Part shown: one piece after another, positions 11,632-22,996 of the stretch
How the letters are laid out: each line of letters starts with the position of its first letter
Position numbering within the stretch: position 1 is the first letter of the stretch
Assembly: GCA_001599715.1 (NCBI GenBank)
Contig: BCHU01000005.1
Coordinates: 1,116,001 to 1,180,000 of the forward strand
Source of the DNA: Phaeotremella fagi
Taxonomy: Eukaryota > Basidiomycota > Tremellomycetes > Tremellales > Phaeotremellaceae
Direction: 5' to 3'
DNA length: 64,000 bases
Made by a program: the position numbers and the translations under genes
The notes under the pieces: model-generated
The model's database searches: none
What the model was told of the DNA's origin: nothing
The model's input: only the letters and a program-made list of their open reading frames with translations

Positions 11632-12078
11632 ATGGCTGCAGTTGAAAGCTTCGTTGATCGTAAGTATCAACAACCTAGATATTACTATCCAATCCCTAAC
11701 CTATCTCCAGACCTCGTTCAAGTAATCCTATACGATGGAAGAGTTATAGTCGTATGTCATCTGATTTCATCTTCTTATTCATGTTGATCTTAAACTTTAT
11801 AGGGTAAATTAAAAGGTAGCGATATAAGATGTAATTTGATTTTATCGGATTGTGTTGAAAGGGAATATTCTTTGGATGAAGGTGTTGAGATGATACCGTT
11901 GGGTCTGTATATGATTAAAGGTGATAACGTGTATGTTGACCTTCAGCTGAAGTAGATCTGTTATGATCCTAACTAATTCTGATCTAGTGCTATCATCGCA
12001 GAGATTGATGAAACCAAAGACGCATCTATCGAATATACAGAAATCAAAGCAGAACCATTAGGAGAGATACGGTATTAA
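11632..12078 (+). CDS. LSM8: U6 snRNA-associated Sm-like protein LSm8
   Basis: Subunit that distinguishes the nuclear LSm2-8 ring, which binds the 3' end of U6 snRNA. Exons 11632-11659, 11711-11751, 11803-11930, 11988-12078 give 95 aa. Sm1 motif is seen as DGRVIVGKLKG followed by CNLILSD, Sm2 as GLYMIKGDNVAIIAEID. Length and C-terminus (IKAEPLGEI) fit LSm8 closely. The fourth exon joins within the GDN-V codon (donor GTATGT at 11931). The gene converges on HAT1 with a gap of about 245 bp. Another subunit of the same ring, LSM2, sits at 27.3 kb. Confidence 0.92.
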
Positions 12079-12322
12079 TCTCATCTCAAATCGATACAGA
12101 ACATAATATCAGAGAGATATCTCGTTGGTGATACAAACATGGGTAGAATCTCTAGAAACCGGGTTGATCACGACAAAATTAATTGGTCTTAGGCAAGATG
12201 AAGGGCTCAATTGCCAGGATCATGGAAAAGTGCATTGCATGTATTTATTTATTTATATTTTAATCTCAATCACACGAGGTGATCATTTTGATTTGATTAC
12301 AGTATACAGGATTTGAAATGAT

Positions 12323-14127
12323 TTAATGGAAAGTCATCTCTAAAATCCTGGCGTAATCTTCAACGACGGATTCGTAAGTTTTCGCCAAAGCTTCTTTTCT
12401 TTCTTCTACGGTCATTTGAGATAACATTTCCTACGATTAGTTATCAGTATTTGGGAGGATCACGTTGAAAATCAATTCAAACTTACATAATTGAATCTGA
12501 ATAGTCTTGCTTTGACCTTGGAAACCGTTAGTTGTGAAAGAACCTTGAGAGAGATGACATACCTGTAATCTATAAGCCTTGACTTTAGCTGGATCCTTCT
12601 TATCCAATTGTTTCAATAGCAGCATTTCCAATAACCTATCGAATTGACGCTAAAATCCCAAATCAGCAAGTTACCATCATCACATCGTAAACCCAACACC
12701 CACCTGAGCGATCTTGTACTTCTTACGTATACCATTCTCCCACTCAATCCTAGGTCCTCTCGAATCAACACCGACGTTCTTCGTAAACTCAGGATCATCC
12801 ATTATACCCTCTTTAACAAGGAATCTGAGATCGTTACGATCACGTAGATCTTCGAATGCCTCTGCAGGATCTTCGACCGTCAATTCAGCAACGTCTGTTC
12901 TGGTTTGGACTGATCCGAAGAGTGTTGAGTAGAGTTTGGCTATGATTGGGTTTAGTAATCGTACTTTGGATTTGGCAATGACTCACAACCATGTCCTTTT
13001 TGTTGATAGGGTGGGAGGATGACGAATTGACTAAAATCTCAAGTTAGCTACTTGCCACACCACACCTAAGAACGATTAACTGACCTCAATCGTAATCGAA
13101 CTTGATCTGGATAACACCAAAATGGATAGACAGAAACATAACCCGCGAAATGATAAGTGAAAATCTCGGTACCAGGTCGCTTCCTCCTTTCGAAGAGTGT
13201 GATGAATTCCCATAAATCTTCATCTTCCTGTTCAAGCATGAGTCAGTGTCCAAGGAAGAGTGAAAGAGTCAGACGTACATGAACGAAACTACCTCCTTCG
13301 ATGAATAATAGAATGAACAGTTGCATTCTACGATGGAAATCTTTGAATCCTAATGTACTCCATGTAGCCTGTCATTCACGATTTATCAGTCTCCCAATAT
13401 CGAGCCCTAAAAGAGGGGACACACCTTGTACATCTCGAACACAACAACATCTTCAGAATTCTCATCCAACTCAACATCACCAGCACCAGCAGCTACACCG
13501 TTACTCTTCCCCTTCCCCTTCCCCTTATTTTTACCTTTCCCCTTCCCACCAGCTTTCACCGTCGGTAAAACATAACTCCCAATTTTATCACCGAGAGGTA
13601 CGAAAGACACTGCATCCATATCGACAGAATTCTTGAAATCGTATTCTGATTTAGTGTAATCTGAGGGGATGAATTTATAGATTGTCGATTCGATTTCATC
13701 TGGTGGGGTAGCGTTTGATGATAGTTTTTCGTCGTATTTGATTTCTAAATATTGTTTTAGGGAACCTGAGGCGAATTTGAGCTAGAGAAGAGGAAAGGTT
13801 AGTTCGCAATGATCGTGTTAGAAAATTGGAAGGATATGTCAATGGGACAACTTACATCAATCTCTAATCCTTTATAACCAAATATCTTCTCTTGCTCTCC
13901 AAAGATCGGATAAGTGAATTCAGGATTGAAAGGTGCAACAGTCTCCAATTCCTCATCTTGTAATGCATCAATATCCTCCGGAGCTCGAACTGTGTCAATG
14001 AATCAGTTTCACTCTTATTCTCAATTTCGTGAAAGACAGAGTCGATGAGATGAGATATAATCCTACCTAGCTGTAACGACAGAGCTTCGTTCGAATCTGT
14101 CAACCATTCTTCGAGTTCTTCTGACAT
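12323..14127 (-). CDS. HAT1: Histone acetyltransferase type B catalytic subunit Hat1
   Basis: Acetylates newly made histone H4 before chromatin assembly. Ten exons: 14067-14127, 13856-13989, 13425-13781, 13279-13368, 13085-13227, 12987-13030, 12704-12939, 12563-12649, 12487-12516, 12323-12430 (429 aa). Family marks: FNPEFTYPIFGEQEKIFGYK, FASGSLKQYLEIKYDEKL, and the acetyl-CoA loop QFVILPPYQQKGHGSKLY assembled across two introns. A lysine/glycine run (GGKGKGKNKGKGKGK) interrupts the N-terminal domain and looks like a lineage insertion. Exon 9 is only 30 nt (VKARLFRFNY), needed to restore the family sequence. An MCB-like ACGCGT lies 95 bp upstream. Confidence 0.9.
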
Positions 14128-14221
14128 TCTGGAGTATGTTGTTTGATCGTATTGATGATGGAAAGGAAATATCACAGCAATGTAATATTCGTCGCGTTAA
14201 AGTAACCATCAAGGTGTGGCG

Positions 14222-14227
14222 ACGCGT
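14222..14227. promoter_or_regulatory. MCB-like ACGCGT upstream of HAT1
   Basis: Palindromic ACGCGT, 95 bp upstream of the HAT1 start. In budding and fission yeast this core binds MBF and drives G1/S transcription. A role here is inference. Confidence 0.4.
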
Positions 14228-14589
14228 GTGGCAACTGAACCTCGACGTCTTTTACATCATCGTCGTAAAATAACGGCGTTCCATACGTAGAAGATCGTCC
14301 TACACAGTCAATAGTGATCAGGAAGGCAAGACAAGCTTTGCGTCTCCATGGTCTTGACGTTCTTCGTTGTAAGCAGTCTGCGGATCAGTGTTTGAACGGA
14401 ATAAAGATGATTTTTGGGGGAAAAAAATGTCTCGGATTGTGGTTTGTATTATGGGTTGTATTTGCTACATTTGTGACGGGATGCAGAGTAATGCATGTCT
14501 TGACTGGGTTATCAGATGGATCATGGATACTTGCGGACGATACCACGCATGAAGATCTTTCGCGATACTGTAATGTGATGTGACATCGT

Positions 14590-14644
14590 ACGATATTGTG
14601 TCGTTCGAGATGCCGAGCGCTGGGAATGGACGCCACAATATCGT
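14590..14644. repeat. 11-bp inverted repeat
   Basis: ACGATATTGTG at 14590-14600 and its exact reverse complement at 14634-14644, spacer 33 nt. Could fold as a hairpin or be the trace of a small element; no flanking duplication was seen. Confidence 0.45.
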
Positions 14645-14866
14645 GAGATTCAGCTTCGTGGTACAACATATAACATCAAGGACATCTCCAACTGGTTCTG
14701 ATTTTACTTTTCTTTCTTTCTTTGATCTTCAAATACTTACAATAAATCTCGAATCACAATTATAGTAACTCCTTTACAGTAAATTTCTGACTGTAAGTCG
14801 TTTTCATGGCTTAGCTTCTGCGCCACATTGATGAGAGCAGAGTCGAACAGCTATATAGTATTTTCA

Positions 14867-15814
14867 ATGACTACCGCTTCGTCTCCACCTCCTTATAACG
14901 CATCAATTCCACCACACTTGTCATCGAAAAACGGTTTCGAAGATGATAACATGATGGTAGGTGATTTATCACATGAACCCTACTGATGCCCAATGACAGA
15001 ACGCAAATCATCATATCGCGGGGGTAACCGAAAACTACATCCTTCCAAACTCATTCGCTCCAATAGTAAGTGGTCGAATCAACTAATCCCAACAAACAAC
15101 TAAGAATCCTTCTAGAAATCAGACAGATTATATCCACTCAAACAAGAAATCCTTACTTCCAGAAGCCCGGAAATCCCACAAATCGACGTTCCGAAGGTTA
15201 TCAATGGTATCCTCGATTTCTTCGGTTCAGGTCCTAGAAGGATCCAATTCGAGGCTGAAGGGACTTATCAATGGTATGGTGAAACCAAATCTTTTCAACA
15301 GAATTTGAAGTGGGAATATGTTCCTCAAACGAAGAAAGATGTTTCAATCCCTTTGATCTCTGACCCTGTTGACGTTCATCGATTCGCAGAAATCTCAGAG
15401 GGGGCAGAACTTGGACTACCTATTACATCTATTACTCAGATTCTAGCTTTCGAGGTACCAATCGCAAAAAAAGTTGACGAATTTTTCAAAGGTCTAACAA
15501 GACTTTTTCAAATCCTACTAGCGATCATTCTCATTCCGATAATCATCGTGACAATCCTCGAAGCTTATCTGATCTACGATAATCTCTACAATTCAAATGT
15601 GATTCCCAGTGGATCACCTTCGATAGTTCTACAATTTCTACGTTGTTGGTGTTTGTTCGCGTTTTTGGTTCCTTTGGTTATGGTTTTCGGACCCAAACCT
15701 GCGAATTTCACTGAAAAAGGATGGGGTTTTATATGGAGAGTTGTTCGTTGGTTGAAGATTTCTTCTTTGTTCTGTGTTTGTGTCTGGAGGTTCTGGTTGG
15801 AAAATATTGAATAA
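14867..15814 (+). CDS. Hypothetical multi-pass membrane protein
   Basis: 284 aa from exons 14867-14956, 15000-15065 and 15116-15814. The first 170 residues or so are soluble, with a PPPYN motif near the N-terminus and aromatic stretches (FEAEGTYQWYGETKSF) that look like part of a folded domain. The C-terminal third has two clear hydrophobic segments (around LLAIILIPIIIVTILEAYLI and FLRCWCLFAFLVPLVMVF) and a weaker third near the end (ISSLFCVCVWRFW). No known family is recognised. PPxY at the N-terminus is a possible WW-domain (Nedd4/Rsp5) binding site, which is inference. It runs in tandem with another unknown membrane protein downstream. Confidence 0.65.
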
Positions 15815-16215
15815 CATCTTAGATATGTATTGTACTTAGAGAAAGAGAAGGAGGACGATAAATGTCATACTTGTAATTGTACTGCCTCCGCCTCTGAAAC
15901 ATTTGCCACTAACCCTCCACTTTTCAAGTCCACTTTGATAAACCTCCAAGCTATAAGAATGACTTGAAAACACTACATTCAACATATCATCAACTATCAA
16001 GTACTGTATACATGTCAAACAAATAAGATCTCAAGTCACCTATCATATATTGAACTCTTGTAACAACTACCCGGAACTCATTCACGTCTCGAAATCCGTG
16101 AGTAGGATTAGATGATCCAAATCCCTCCAACCTCAGTAATCAACAAACTGATATAACGACCAGTCTGGTATCCACATCCTCCTCCATTATCATTGATCAT
16201 TAATCATTAATCACC
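15815..16215. other. Intergenic between two membrane protein genes
   Basis: No gene seen. A short AT-rich repeat of the unit ATCATTA lies immediately before the next start codon (about 16188-16212). Confidence 0.5.
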
Positions 16216-17271
16216 ATGTTATCACCCTCATCCCAGCCCTTTGATCCATCAAAATGCACAGAAGAGGAGACGCACGCAATTCTAGCAGATCTGTTTCAAG
16301 ATCCACGAGAGAGATTTTTGAAAGTGAGTTCAAGATTTACATGGACCAATTCGTACTGAGCTTGGTTTCAGGATCACGCTGTAGCTCTGGAAGAGTTATC
16401 AGATAGAGTGCGTTAAGAAATCTTACTTGTCTTCGCTCTGTACACTCTGACTCTGTCTATTTAGCTCGAACCTGGACTCATAAAGAATCGAAAACGGTTA
16501 CCCAAAAATTCTCGACCGTCTCCCCCAAGTGCTCTATCTTTGGGTTCTGAAGTATGTGAATTCACAGAAGGAAGTGATAGTCCCAATTCCTATCAAACAT
16601 CTTTCACCTCGTATTCTACCGTGTCATCAGATGGAATGATCGTAAAATCAGACACTTCATCACATTCAATGACTTATTCACCATTATTCCCAATTCTACC
16701 TCCACGATCCTATCAACCTAATCAACCTGCTCATCTTCGTCGTCCACGGAGTTATTCTTTCCCTGTTCACATCAAATCTCTAGCTCCACAAGATCTCGAA
16801 CGTTTGGGTCATTATATCGTACGATCGATCTACAACGCGAACGATCATACTATCGAAAGAGCCTTCAGATCCAGACCAATACCAAAGTTTTCTTTCAAAA
16901 TCAATTCTGGATTTCAAATTGCACAAAAACACCCTTACAAATTCGACGACAAGAAATATCCAGCACCCAGTGACTGGAATATGACCATCACGAAAATCGA
17001 TATCGGTATCCTAATCTTTTACATCCATTTCCTTATAGTCATCAGGTACCAACCTCTATACTCGTTAAATCATTTTCAAGTTTATTACGCTTTACTCCTT
17101 CATTGCGTCTCCGTCCCGATTCAATATCTATGGTATCCTGTGGAAGATCTTAGTCCAACAGGTCTTGATTATGTATTTAAGCTGTGGTGTTTGACTAGGA
17201 TATCTACCATTATCATGGTTGCTGTGTTGATTTATGAGTTGAAAGTGGAGAATGGTTATTCTGTTAATTAG
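16216..17271 (+). CDS. Hypothetical membrane protein with C-terminal hydrophobic segments
   Basis: 316 aa from exons 16216-16323, 16372-16407 and 16465-17271. The start MLSPSSQPFDPSKC is followed by a charged helix (EETHAILADLFQDPRERFLK), then a Ser-rich linker and a basic patch (RRPRSYSFPVHIKSL). After residue about 220 come three hydrophobic segments (IDIGILIFYIHFLIVI, YYALLLHCVSVPIQYLW, LTRISTIIMVAVLIYEL). No family is recognised. The GTATCC at the start of the first segment could be read as a donor, but its branch point would be too close, so I kept that region as exon. Convergent with the TPR gene downstream. Confidence 0.62.
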
Positions 17272-17378
17272 AGTATTGGTTTGATGTAGACCTTGTATCC
17301 TGGTAATTAGTTTCTAAGTGCAATAATGCCAGGAGTCATCTCGTTGCATCTAGAGCCTACTCCCTCAACATAAACATC

Positions 17379-19094
17379 CTACGTACAACAACTCAAAGTC
17401 TCGTCATGAGCCGGTAATTTCCTTCGACAAAAGCAAGAAGCCTCAATGGAGATATCAGCAACTGCCAAAGCCAAAGTCAATTGAGGTTCGATAATCCTAG
17501 CTTCAGCCAATCTACCCAATTTAACCAAACATTCATGATAACCATGTAAAGCCCAAACGTTGTTTGGATGCCGAACAGCTCGAGGTAACGAATGATCGTA
17601 ACCTAGATCCTCAGCGAAAATCTGAGCTGCCTCTTCAAATCTGTCTTGTTCCAATAAGAGCGCCCCCAAACTATGTCTTGGAGGTTGCATCCATCCCCAT
17701 GGTTCAGCATATGTTAAACAATCTGATCGTTTGATTGATTCTCGTAAATCACTGAAGGCTTGTTCGAAATTTCCCTTTCTGTACTCCAGTTCTCCTGATA
17801 ACATACTTTCTCCAACGTCCAGTACATCTTTCCATGTGTTAGGGAAAGCATGACGTGAAGGCGGAATCTTTTCCCTCGTTGATCTGAATAATCGTTGTTC
17901 CTCTTCAGCTTTCTCGATTTCACCCAATACCGAATAAGCTATCCCTCTAGCGTAATGTTGTGTGGATACAGTCATGGCGTAAAACTCTCTATCTTCATCA
18001 AAAGGTAATTCCAAAAGTTCTTTCCATTTACCAAACCTGATCAAAACGTGTAATCTAAACGTTTTAAACCCTTCCATCCAATCTACCAAGGGCGGACTCG
18101 GGGTCCTCATAAGTTCTTCCGTGATTGATAAATCCATTCGATCGACCGTTTCAATAGCTACTCTATATTGATCATTGAACATTGCCGCGTAAATTGGGAA
18201 AGTGTAATTATGAAGTCGATAAAAGGTATAGAAATCGACACTACTCTCCTTCATATATTTTTCGTCACCAGCGATAGCTTCTAGATTTGAAGCAATCGCT
18301 CGTCGGTAATCACCAATCAGTAAATCGAGGTGACCAGGCATATGATTAAGATGACCAGCATCTGGAATCAATCCACGTAATCTATCAGCTGCTGGGATGG
18401 CGATTTCGGGAGTTGGTGATAATTCCATTAAATGAATGTAAAAATGTAGAATACCTGGATGGGTTAAAGCTTCTGGAAGAGTTTTGAGAGTTTTCTCCAA
18501 TACAGCCTTGATTTCCAGTGTACGACTTTCGATTTTGGGTGCACCAGTAGCCAGATCCCATAATTGCCATGGAGCTAAATTCATCAAAGAATCCGCGTAA
18601 AGAGCAGCAACGTCCACGTCGGATTCACCGAATTGTTGATAAACCTTTTCCATGCCTACAGCATAAGCCTTCTGAAATTCCATCCATCCATCCTTCTCTT
18701 TCCTCTCTTTAGGGAATCTGACTGCTATAGCGTCGATTAAAGAAGTTTCTAAACCCGGTTGAGCTAACTGTTTAGCTTTTGAGACGGCTGAATGACATTC
18801 ATCTAACGCCCTTTTCAGATCTTTCTCATCAAACGTTTCCCAAGCTTTGTTGTAATTCGGTCCACCCGCATATGCTACACCCCAATATGCCATTGCACAA
18901 TTTGGATCGTGTTCTATGGCTTTATAGAAACATCTGACGGCTTCTTCGTGATGGAAAGCGTATGACCAGGTTATACCCCTGTTAAACCATGTTTGACAAT
19001 CTGCAGAATCGGTCTTGACTTTGCGTGAGAAGGAACCAAGATTGTAGATATACGAAGAGGTCGATTTGGAAGTAGGAGAGGTGTTGATGGTCAT
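17379..19094 (-). CDS. TPR-repeat protein, intronless
   Basis: 571 aa, one exon. Tetratricopeptide-like repeats are seen near the N-terminus (WFNRGITWSYAFHHEEAVRC followed by AIEHDPNCAMAYWGVAYA) and again around residues 430-550 (SGELEYRKGNFEQAFSDL, HSLGALLLEQDRFEEAAQIF, GYHECLVKLGRLAEARII). The middle includes LMELSPTPEIAIPAADRLRG and MPGHLDLLIGDYRRAI, a pattern I associate with a widespread family of uncharacterised TPR proteins found in fungi and bacteria. No enzyme domain and no signal peptide is visible. The lack of introns in a genome where almost every gene has several is odd and would fit a retrotransposed or laterally acquired gene; codon use was not computed. Confidence 0.8.
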   Translation of the reverse strand: MTINTSPTSKSTSSYIYNLGSFSRKVKTDSADCQTWFNRGITWSYAFHHEEAVRCFYKAIEHDPNCAMAYWGVAYAGGPNYNKAWETFDEKDLKRALDECHSAVSKAKQLAQPGLETSLIDAIAVRFPKERKEKDGWMEFQKAYAVGMEKVYQQFGESDVDVAALYADSLMNLAPWQLWDLATGAPKIESRTLEIKAVLEKTLKTLPEALTHPGILHFYIHLMELSPTPEIAIPAADRLRGLIPDAGHLNHMPGHLDLLIGDYRRAIASNLEAIAGDEKYMKESSVDFYTFYRLHNYTFPIYAAMFNDQYRVAIETVDRMDLSITEELMRTPSPPLVDWMEGFKTFRLHVLIRFGKWKELLELPFDEDREFYAMTVSTQHYARGIAYSVLGEIEKAEEEQRLFRSTREKIPPSRHAFPNTWKDVLDVGESMLSGELEYRKGNFEQAFSDLRESIKRSDCLTYAEPWGWMQPPRHSLGALLLEQDRFEEAAQIFAEDLGYDHSLPRAVRHPNNVWALHGYHECLVKLGRLAEARIIEPQLTLALAVADISIEASCFCRRKLPAHDETLSCCT

Positions 19095-19305
19095 GTTGAC
19101 AATGATATAATTGGGTGGATGTAGAGAAGGAAAGTAAAAGGAGAACGATGAAGTTGCGTTCTTTCCTTCCTTTCTTTCCGTCGGAAGTTGAATACAATTT
19201 CCTCGTGATTGTCCAGTTAGTCACTTTATAACCTCAACTTATTACTTGGACAGTATCTCCAAAATATGTAGAGAGAAACAGTAAAACATATCGACATAAC
19301 AGATC

Positions 19306-22300
19306 ATGTCAGAGCCCAAAACTCCCTCCAACTGTCTAGACCCGTACTTCATCACTCCAAACCTTCTTGACGTCTTTCAACTTCGTTCCGAGGAATCAAA
19401 ATCCAGAAGTCGATTTCAAGTTCATTCACAACAAGGATGGGATGATATTGCGATCGACGCTCTCAGAGATGAGAACGAAGAAGTTGGGGTAAGTCGATCA
19501 TTCTTCAATGTAGCTTCTGGGTGCTTACAGTGATATGATTAGCGTTTATTCAACGTACTCTCCAAACTCTTACCTGACGATTATCTACCTAACAATGACG
19601 TCCGGACTTCTCCTCAACCAAATTCCGAGGATGTAAAGTTCAGAGTCAAAGTGCTTTGGTTAGCCTATGATGAGCAGATTGGAGCTGCAAAAAAGATGGT
19701 TCGAGATAGAGCAATAATGCTGAGGGAGGACGAGAATCGTTCAATGAAGGCAAATGATCGAATACAGGAGAAGAGCTTTTTGGTGGATGCAGAAACCCAG
19801 GGTTCACGAAAGCGAAAGAAGAAATCTAAGAGAGTTGAACAATCATCGGCTGAGAAGAATTCGAAGAAACGAAAGAGAGGTAAATCGAAATTATCAAAGG
19901 AAAGTTGTGATTTACTCGAAGATCAGCATCGAAAAAGCCGTAAGGAGAAAAAGGGTAGAAGTAGGAAAAATCGTGATTCAACTTCAACCGTCGACAAGTC
20001 TTCCAAATCATCGAAAAAATCCAGAAAAACTTCCAAAAAACATCCTCCAATCCAATCTAGTCTTTTTGCAGCTGTCCTTAGGATCATTCTAGGTCTACCT
20101 GTCGCCAGACCAAAGCAGGGGTGTCGAGAGCCCATGAAGAAGGTTAAACCGTTGGTCTGGGCTGAAGTAGGTTCATTTTTGAACGATACAGGACTAATAA
20201 CATTCAGTCAAGACAAGAACTATGTGAAGCCTTGCCTTATTATCGAGCTTTCCAAGCGGGTCTTTACTCGCATAAGAGAGTTGCATATGGGTATCTATTG
20301 GAAGCATTTCCAGCTCCGTGAGTCGACTAAGATGTCATCGCTCATACCTACCCCTCCAGTCGTGACATTTGGGCATCGAATGGACATATAATCATTTCTC
20401 ATGGGTAAGCTCGTGTCTACTGTGAAATTCTTCGCTGATACAGTATCAAGAGGCGGACAATGTATGAGGGTCATGTTGAATGGGAAATTGGGTGAACCTG
20501 CATTACAAACCGATCAAAGTTCTTCTGATGCGAGGATCGACGCATTAATTCGTGCTCATCAGAATAGAACGCCGATTGTTTTGATTGCGGGGAAGGGCTA
20601 TGAGAATCTTCCGTGGGATTTGGGGATGAATTATGCTGTTCTGGGATGGTACGTGTTGGTCACCTATACCATTGTGCTGTGCTGACTAGACGCTAGGTAT
20701 TGGATTTCACTGGTTTGGGTGGAAGCGGAACCTTTAGCCCTGGGTGTTGTTAACGAAAAACGAAATTACTTCCATCGATACAAAATACGATTCGATTGGG
20801 TGAAAAGGCAAGGTAAACCTTGGTGGGAGAAAGAGGTCAAACTTGAAGAAACGATATCAGGTCTAGGGAGTACAGATAGATCCAACCGGATAAACAAGAT
20901 ACTCCATCTCGATTCAGCACTTTCGACTGCTCCTCCCTCTCCCCCGAATGAGATTGATACTACCGAAACCCCAAATAAAAAGATGAAAATCGATTTCATT
21001 ACCGATCGCAAATCACCTGTACCTTTTCATCCAGAAACTGGACTTTTGACTCCACCAATATCACCACCATTGGCCTCTAGTAGTACACTAAATTTACAAC
21101 CTACTGTCCAGAATCATTTCACCATCCCACTAGAAAGAATTCGACCAGATCGAATCCCCGGCTCTCGTTGCCTCGCTACTTTTGGACGAGCCTCGTCAAG
21201 TACGCAGTTTATTCAAACCTAGTAGGTTTCCATTCTGAACTCCCTAATGACCATAGTTCAAACCTAAGAAAATCCTGCTCTACATGTCAACAATCTTCCG
21301 TCCAAATTTACAGAGAAGGATGGACATGTTTTCAACCCACTTGTCCCCAATTCTGGATGCTCTCAACATCAATTGGTATACTTCCCATACCCCCAGGATT
21401 CAAATTATCCTATCATCCAGAATTCTTACAAGATATATCAGTAGCGAACCAAGAAATCATCCCACCATTCCATGTCGTTCCTCCACGTCCTGATCTTGGA
21501 CTCGTAGACGATCAAGTATCCGGTAGGAGTTTATGGAAAGGTATGACAATGCTGGTAGATCGTTTGACTGAATTCAGGTTGGGTATGCGATTCCTGCGGA
21601 AGAGCGAATTGTAGATTTCGTTGGGAAGTTTGGGTAAGTCGTGTTTGACATTCGGATTTGATTGACAAGTTGATGTTTTTACAAGGAATGTCGGAATTGT
21701 CGCAGACTTGTCGCTCGTCTTGATCATCGGGATAACATGTCTTTGAACGATATACCGAAACGTAGTCTGTTGGGAGACAGTTTCGTCGATCCCGATTCTG
21801 GGATTAGAACGAATCTCTCAAGATTACCTGGTTCTGGTCGGACAGTTGTTGTTTATGAGCTGCCTCAGGCGTGAGTGTAATGATTGTGAAAGCCGATTGA
21901 TTTGATGTTTAGTGGTCGGATTTACCATGTCATCGCTGAAGATGCAACTGAGGCAGATCGTTTATTTGAGGAATATCAGCATGAAGCTATAACCGCGGTT
22001 GACCCCCTGTTCGAAAGAAGAGCTTTACGAAATGTGAGCCATTTTTCTACCAAGTCTGTCGGTATCGGAACTTACTTTAACCTTAGGCTTCAGGTTGGTC
22101 ATCATTGTTTTGATCGATACTAAAGTTTTCAGTCAAAGGTCCAATGCTGGCTCAACATTTCGCTATAAACTCGGGAGCGAATTATAAGTATAACGTCGAC
22201 TCGATGAACTTGACATTCGAAGAATCGCCAAATTGTGTGAGGGAAGCTTTGAAGTTGTGAGTCACCTTTTCAAAGATTTACATTCCTTGTTATCAATTCA

Positions 22301-22804
22301 AATGTTTGCTCATATGGTATAGAATAACGGATACTGTCAACTTGGCTATCAAAGATGTTCAACCTTTCAATGAGATTTTATCAGTTTTGTATAGGGAAGG
22401 ACAAAAAATGAGTTGGCACGATGACGGTGAACCTGGTCTTGGTGATGTTGTTGCCTCATTGAGTTTGGGGAGTAACGCGACAATGTCATGGAAAGCTAAA
22501 AAGGGTTCACGACCGAACGTGAATAAAATCTTTTACGGTGGTCGTGATGAGATTCCACGATCACGAGAGAAAAATTCAAATGTGGCTCTCAGTATTGTTT
22601 TATCTCATGGTGTAAGTATATGCTTTTGGAGATTGGTAGGGACTGATTGAGATTTAGGATGTAATGATCATGCAAGGGAGGGAGTTGCAGGAGAGATATA
22701 GTCATAGAGTTGTACCTGATGGTATGAGGGTTGCTGCTACTGCCAGATCTATCGGTTTGGCTGGGAAGGTTGATAATCATTCGGTTTTGGTTTTGGAGAA
22801 ATGA
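19306..22804 (+). CDS. AlkB-type Fe(II)/2-oxoglutarate dioxygenase with Zn-binding and Lys-rich regions
   Basis: 956 aa, fourteen exons: 19306-19488, 19543-20166, 20208-20317, 20360-20404, 20451-20648, 20697-21194, 21257-21540, 21578-21633, 21686-21870, 21913-22033, 22087-22093, 22133-22256, 22323-22611, 22658-22804. Order: N-terminal region, very basic Lys/Ser/Arg linker (about residues 110-200), a fungal domain with LPYYRAFQAGLY, HIIISHGGG and LGWYWISLVWVEAEP, a Cys-rich segment (CSTC, WTC, CDSC, CRNC), then the AlkB core. Core marks: the iron ligands in WHDDGEPGLGD and LSHGDVMIM, and HRVVPDGMRVA for 2-oxoglutarate. Exon 11 is 7 nt. The donor at 21195 is GTCAAG, chosen because it restores frame and has a CTAAT branch point. 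Likely acts on nucleic acids in the nucleus (inference). Confidence 0.85.
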
Positions 22805-22996
22805 GGTTGGAACGATACAGATGAAAGAGGGATATATTGATTCATACGACTGATGAGGGAGATATAAACATGCGGAGTATAGAATGAAGGTTTTAACGAT
22901 GATGTGTTGTGTATATAATATATATTTGAGATGAGACAAGAGAAAATGAATGGAGAAGGTTTTACCAAGATAATGAGACCCAAATTACGAGTTTGA

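Larger units (their letters stand above)
14128..14866. other. Intergenic, HAT1 upstream region
   Basis: Divergent upstream region of HAT1 and a membrane protein gene. Holds an ACGCGT at 14222-14227 and an 11-bp inverted repeat at 14590-14644. The plus-strand ORF at 14314-14583 has no coding character. Confidence 0.55.

Noticed and set aside
14314..14583. ORF with a hydrophobic stretch
   Set aside because: No homology seen, overlapped by an ORF on the other strand; probably non-coding.
21195..21217. 23-nt intron (GTACGC...CCTAG) in the AlkB gene
   Set aside because: Too short to splice; the 62-nt GTCAAG...CATAG intron at 21195-21256 also restores the frame and has a CTAAT branch point.
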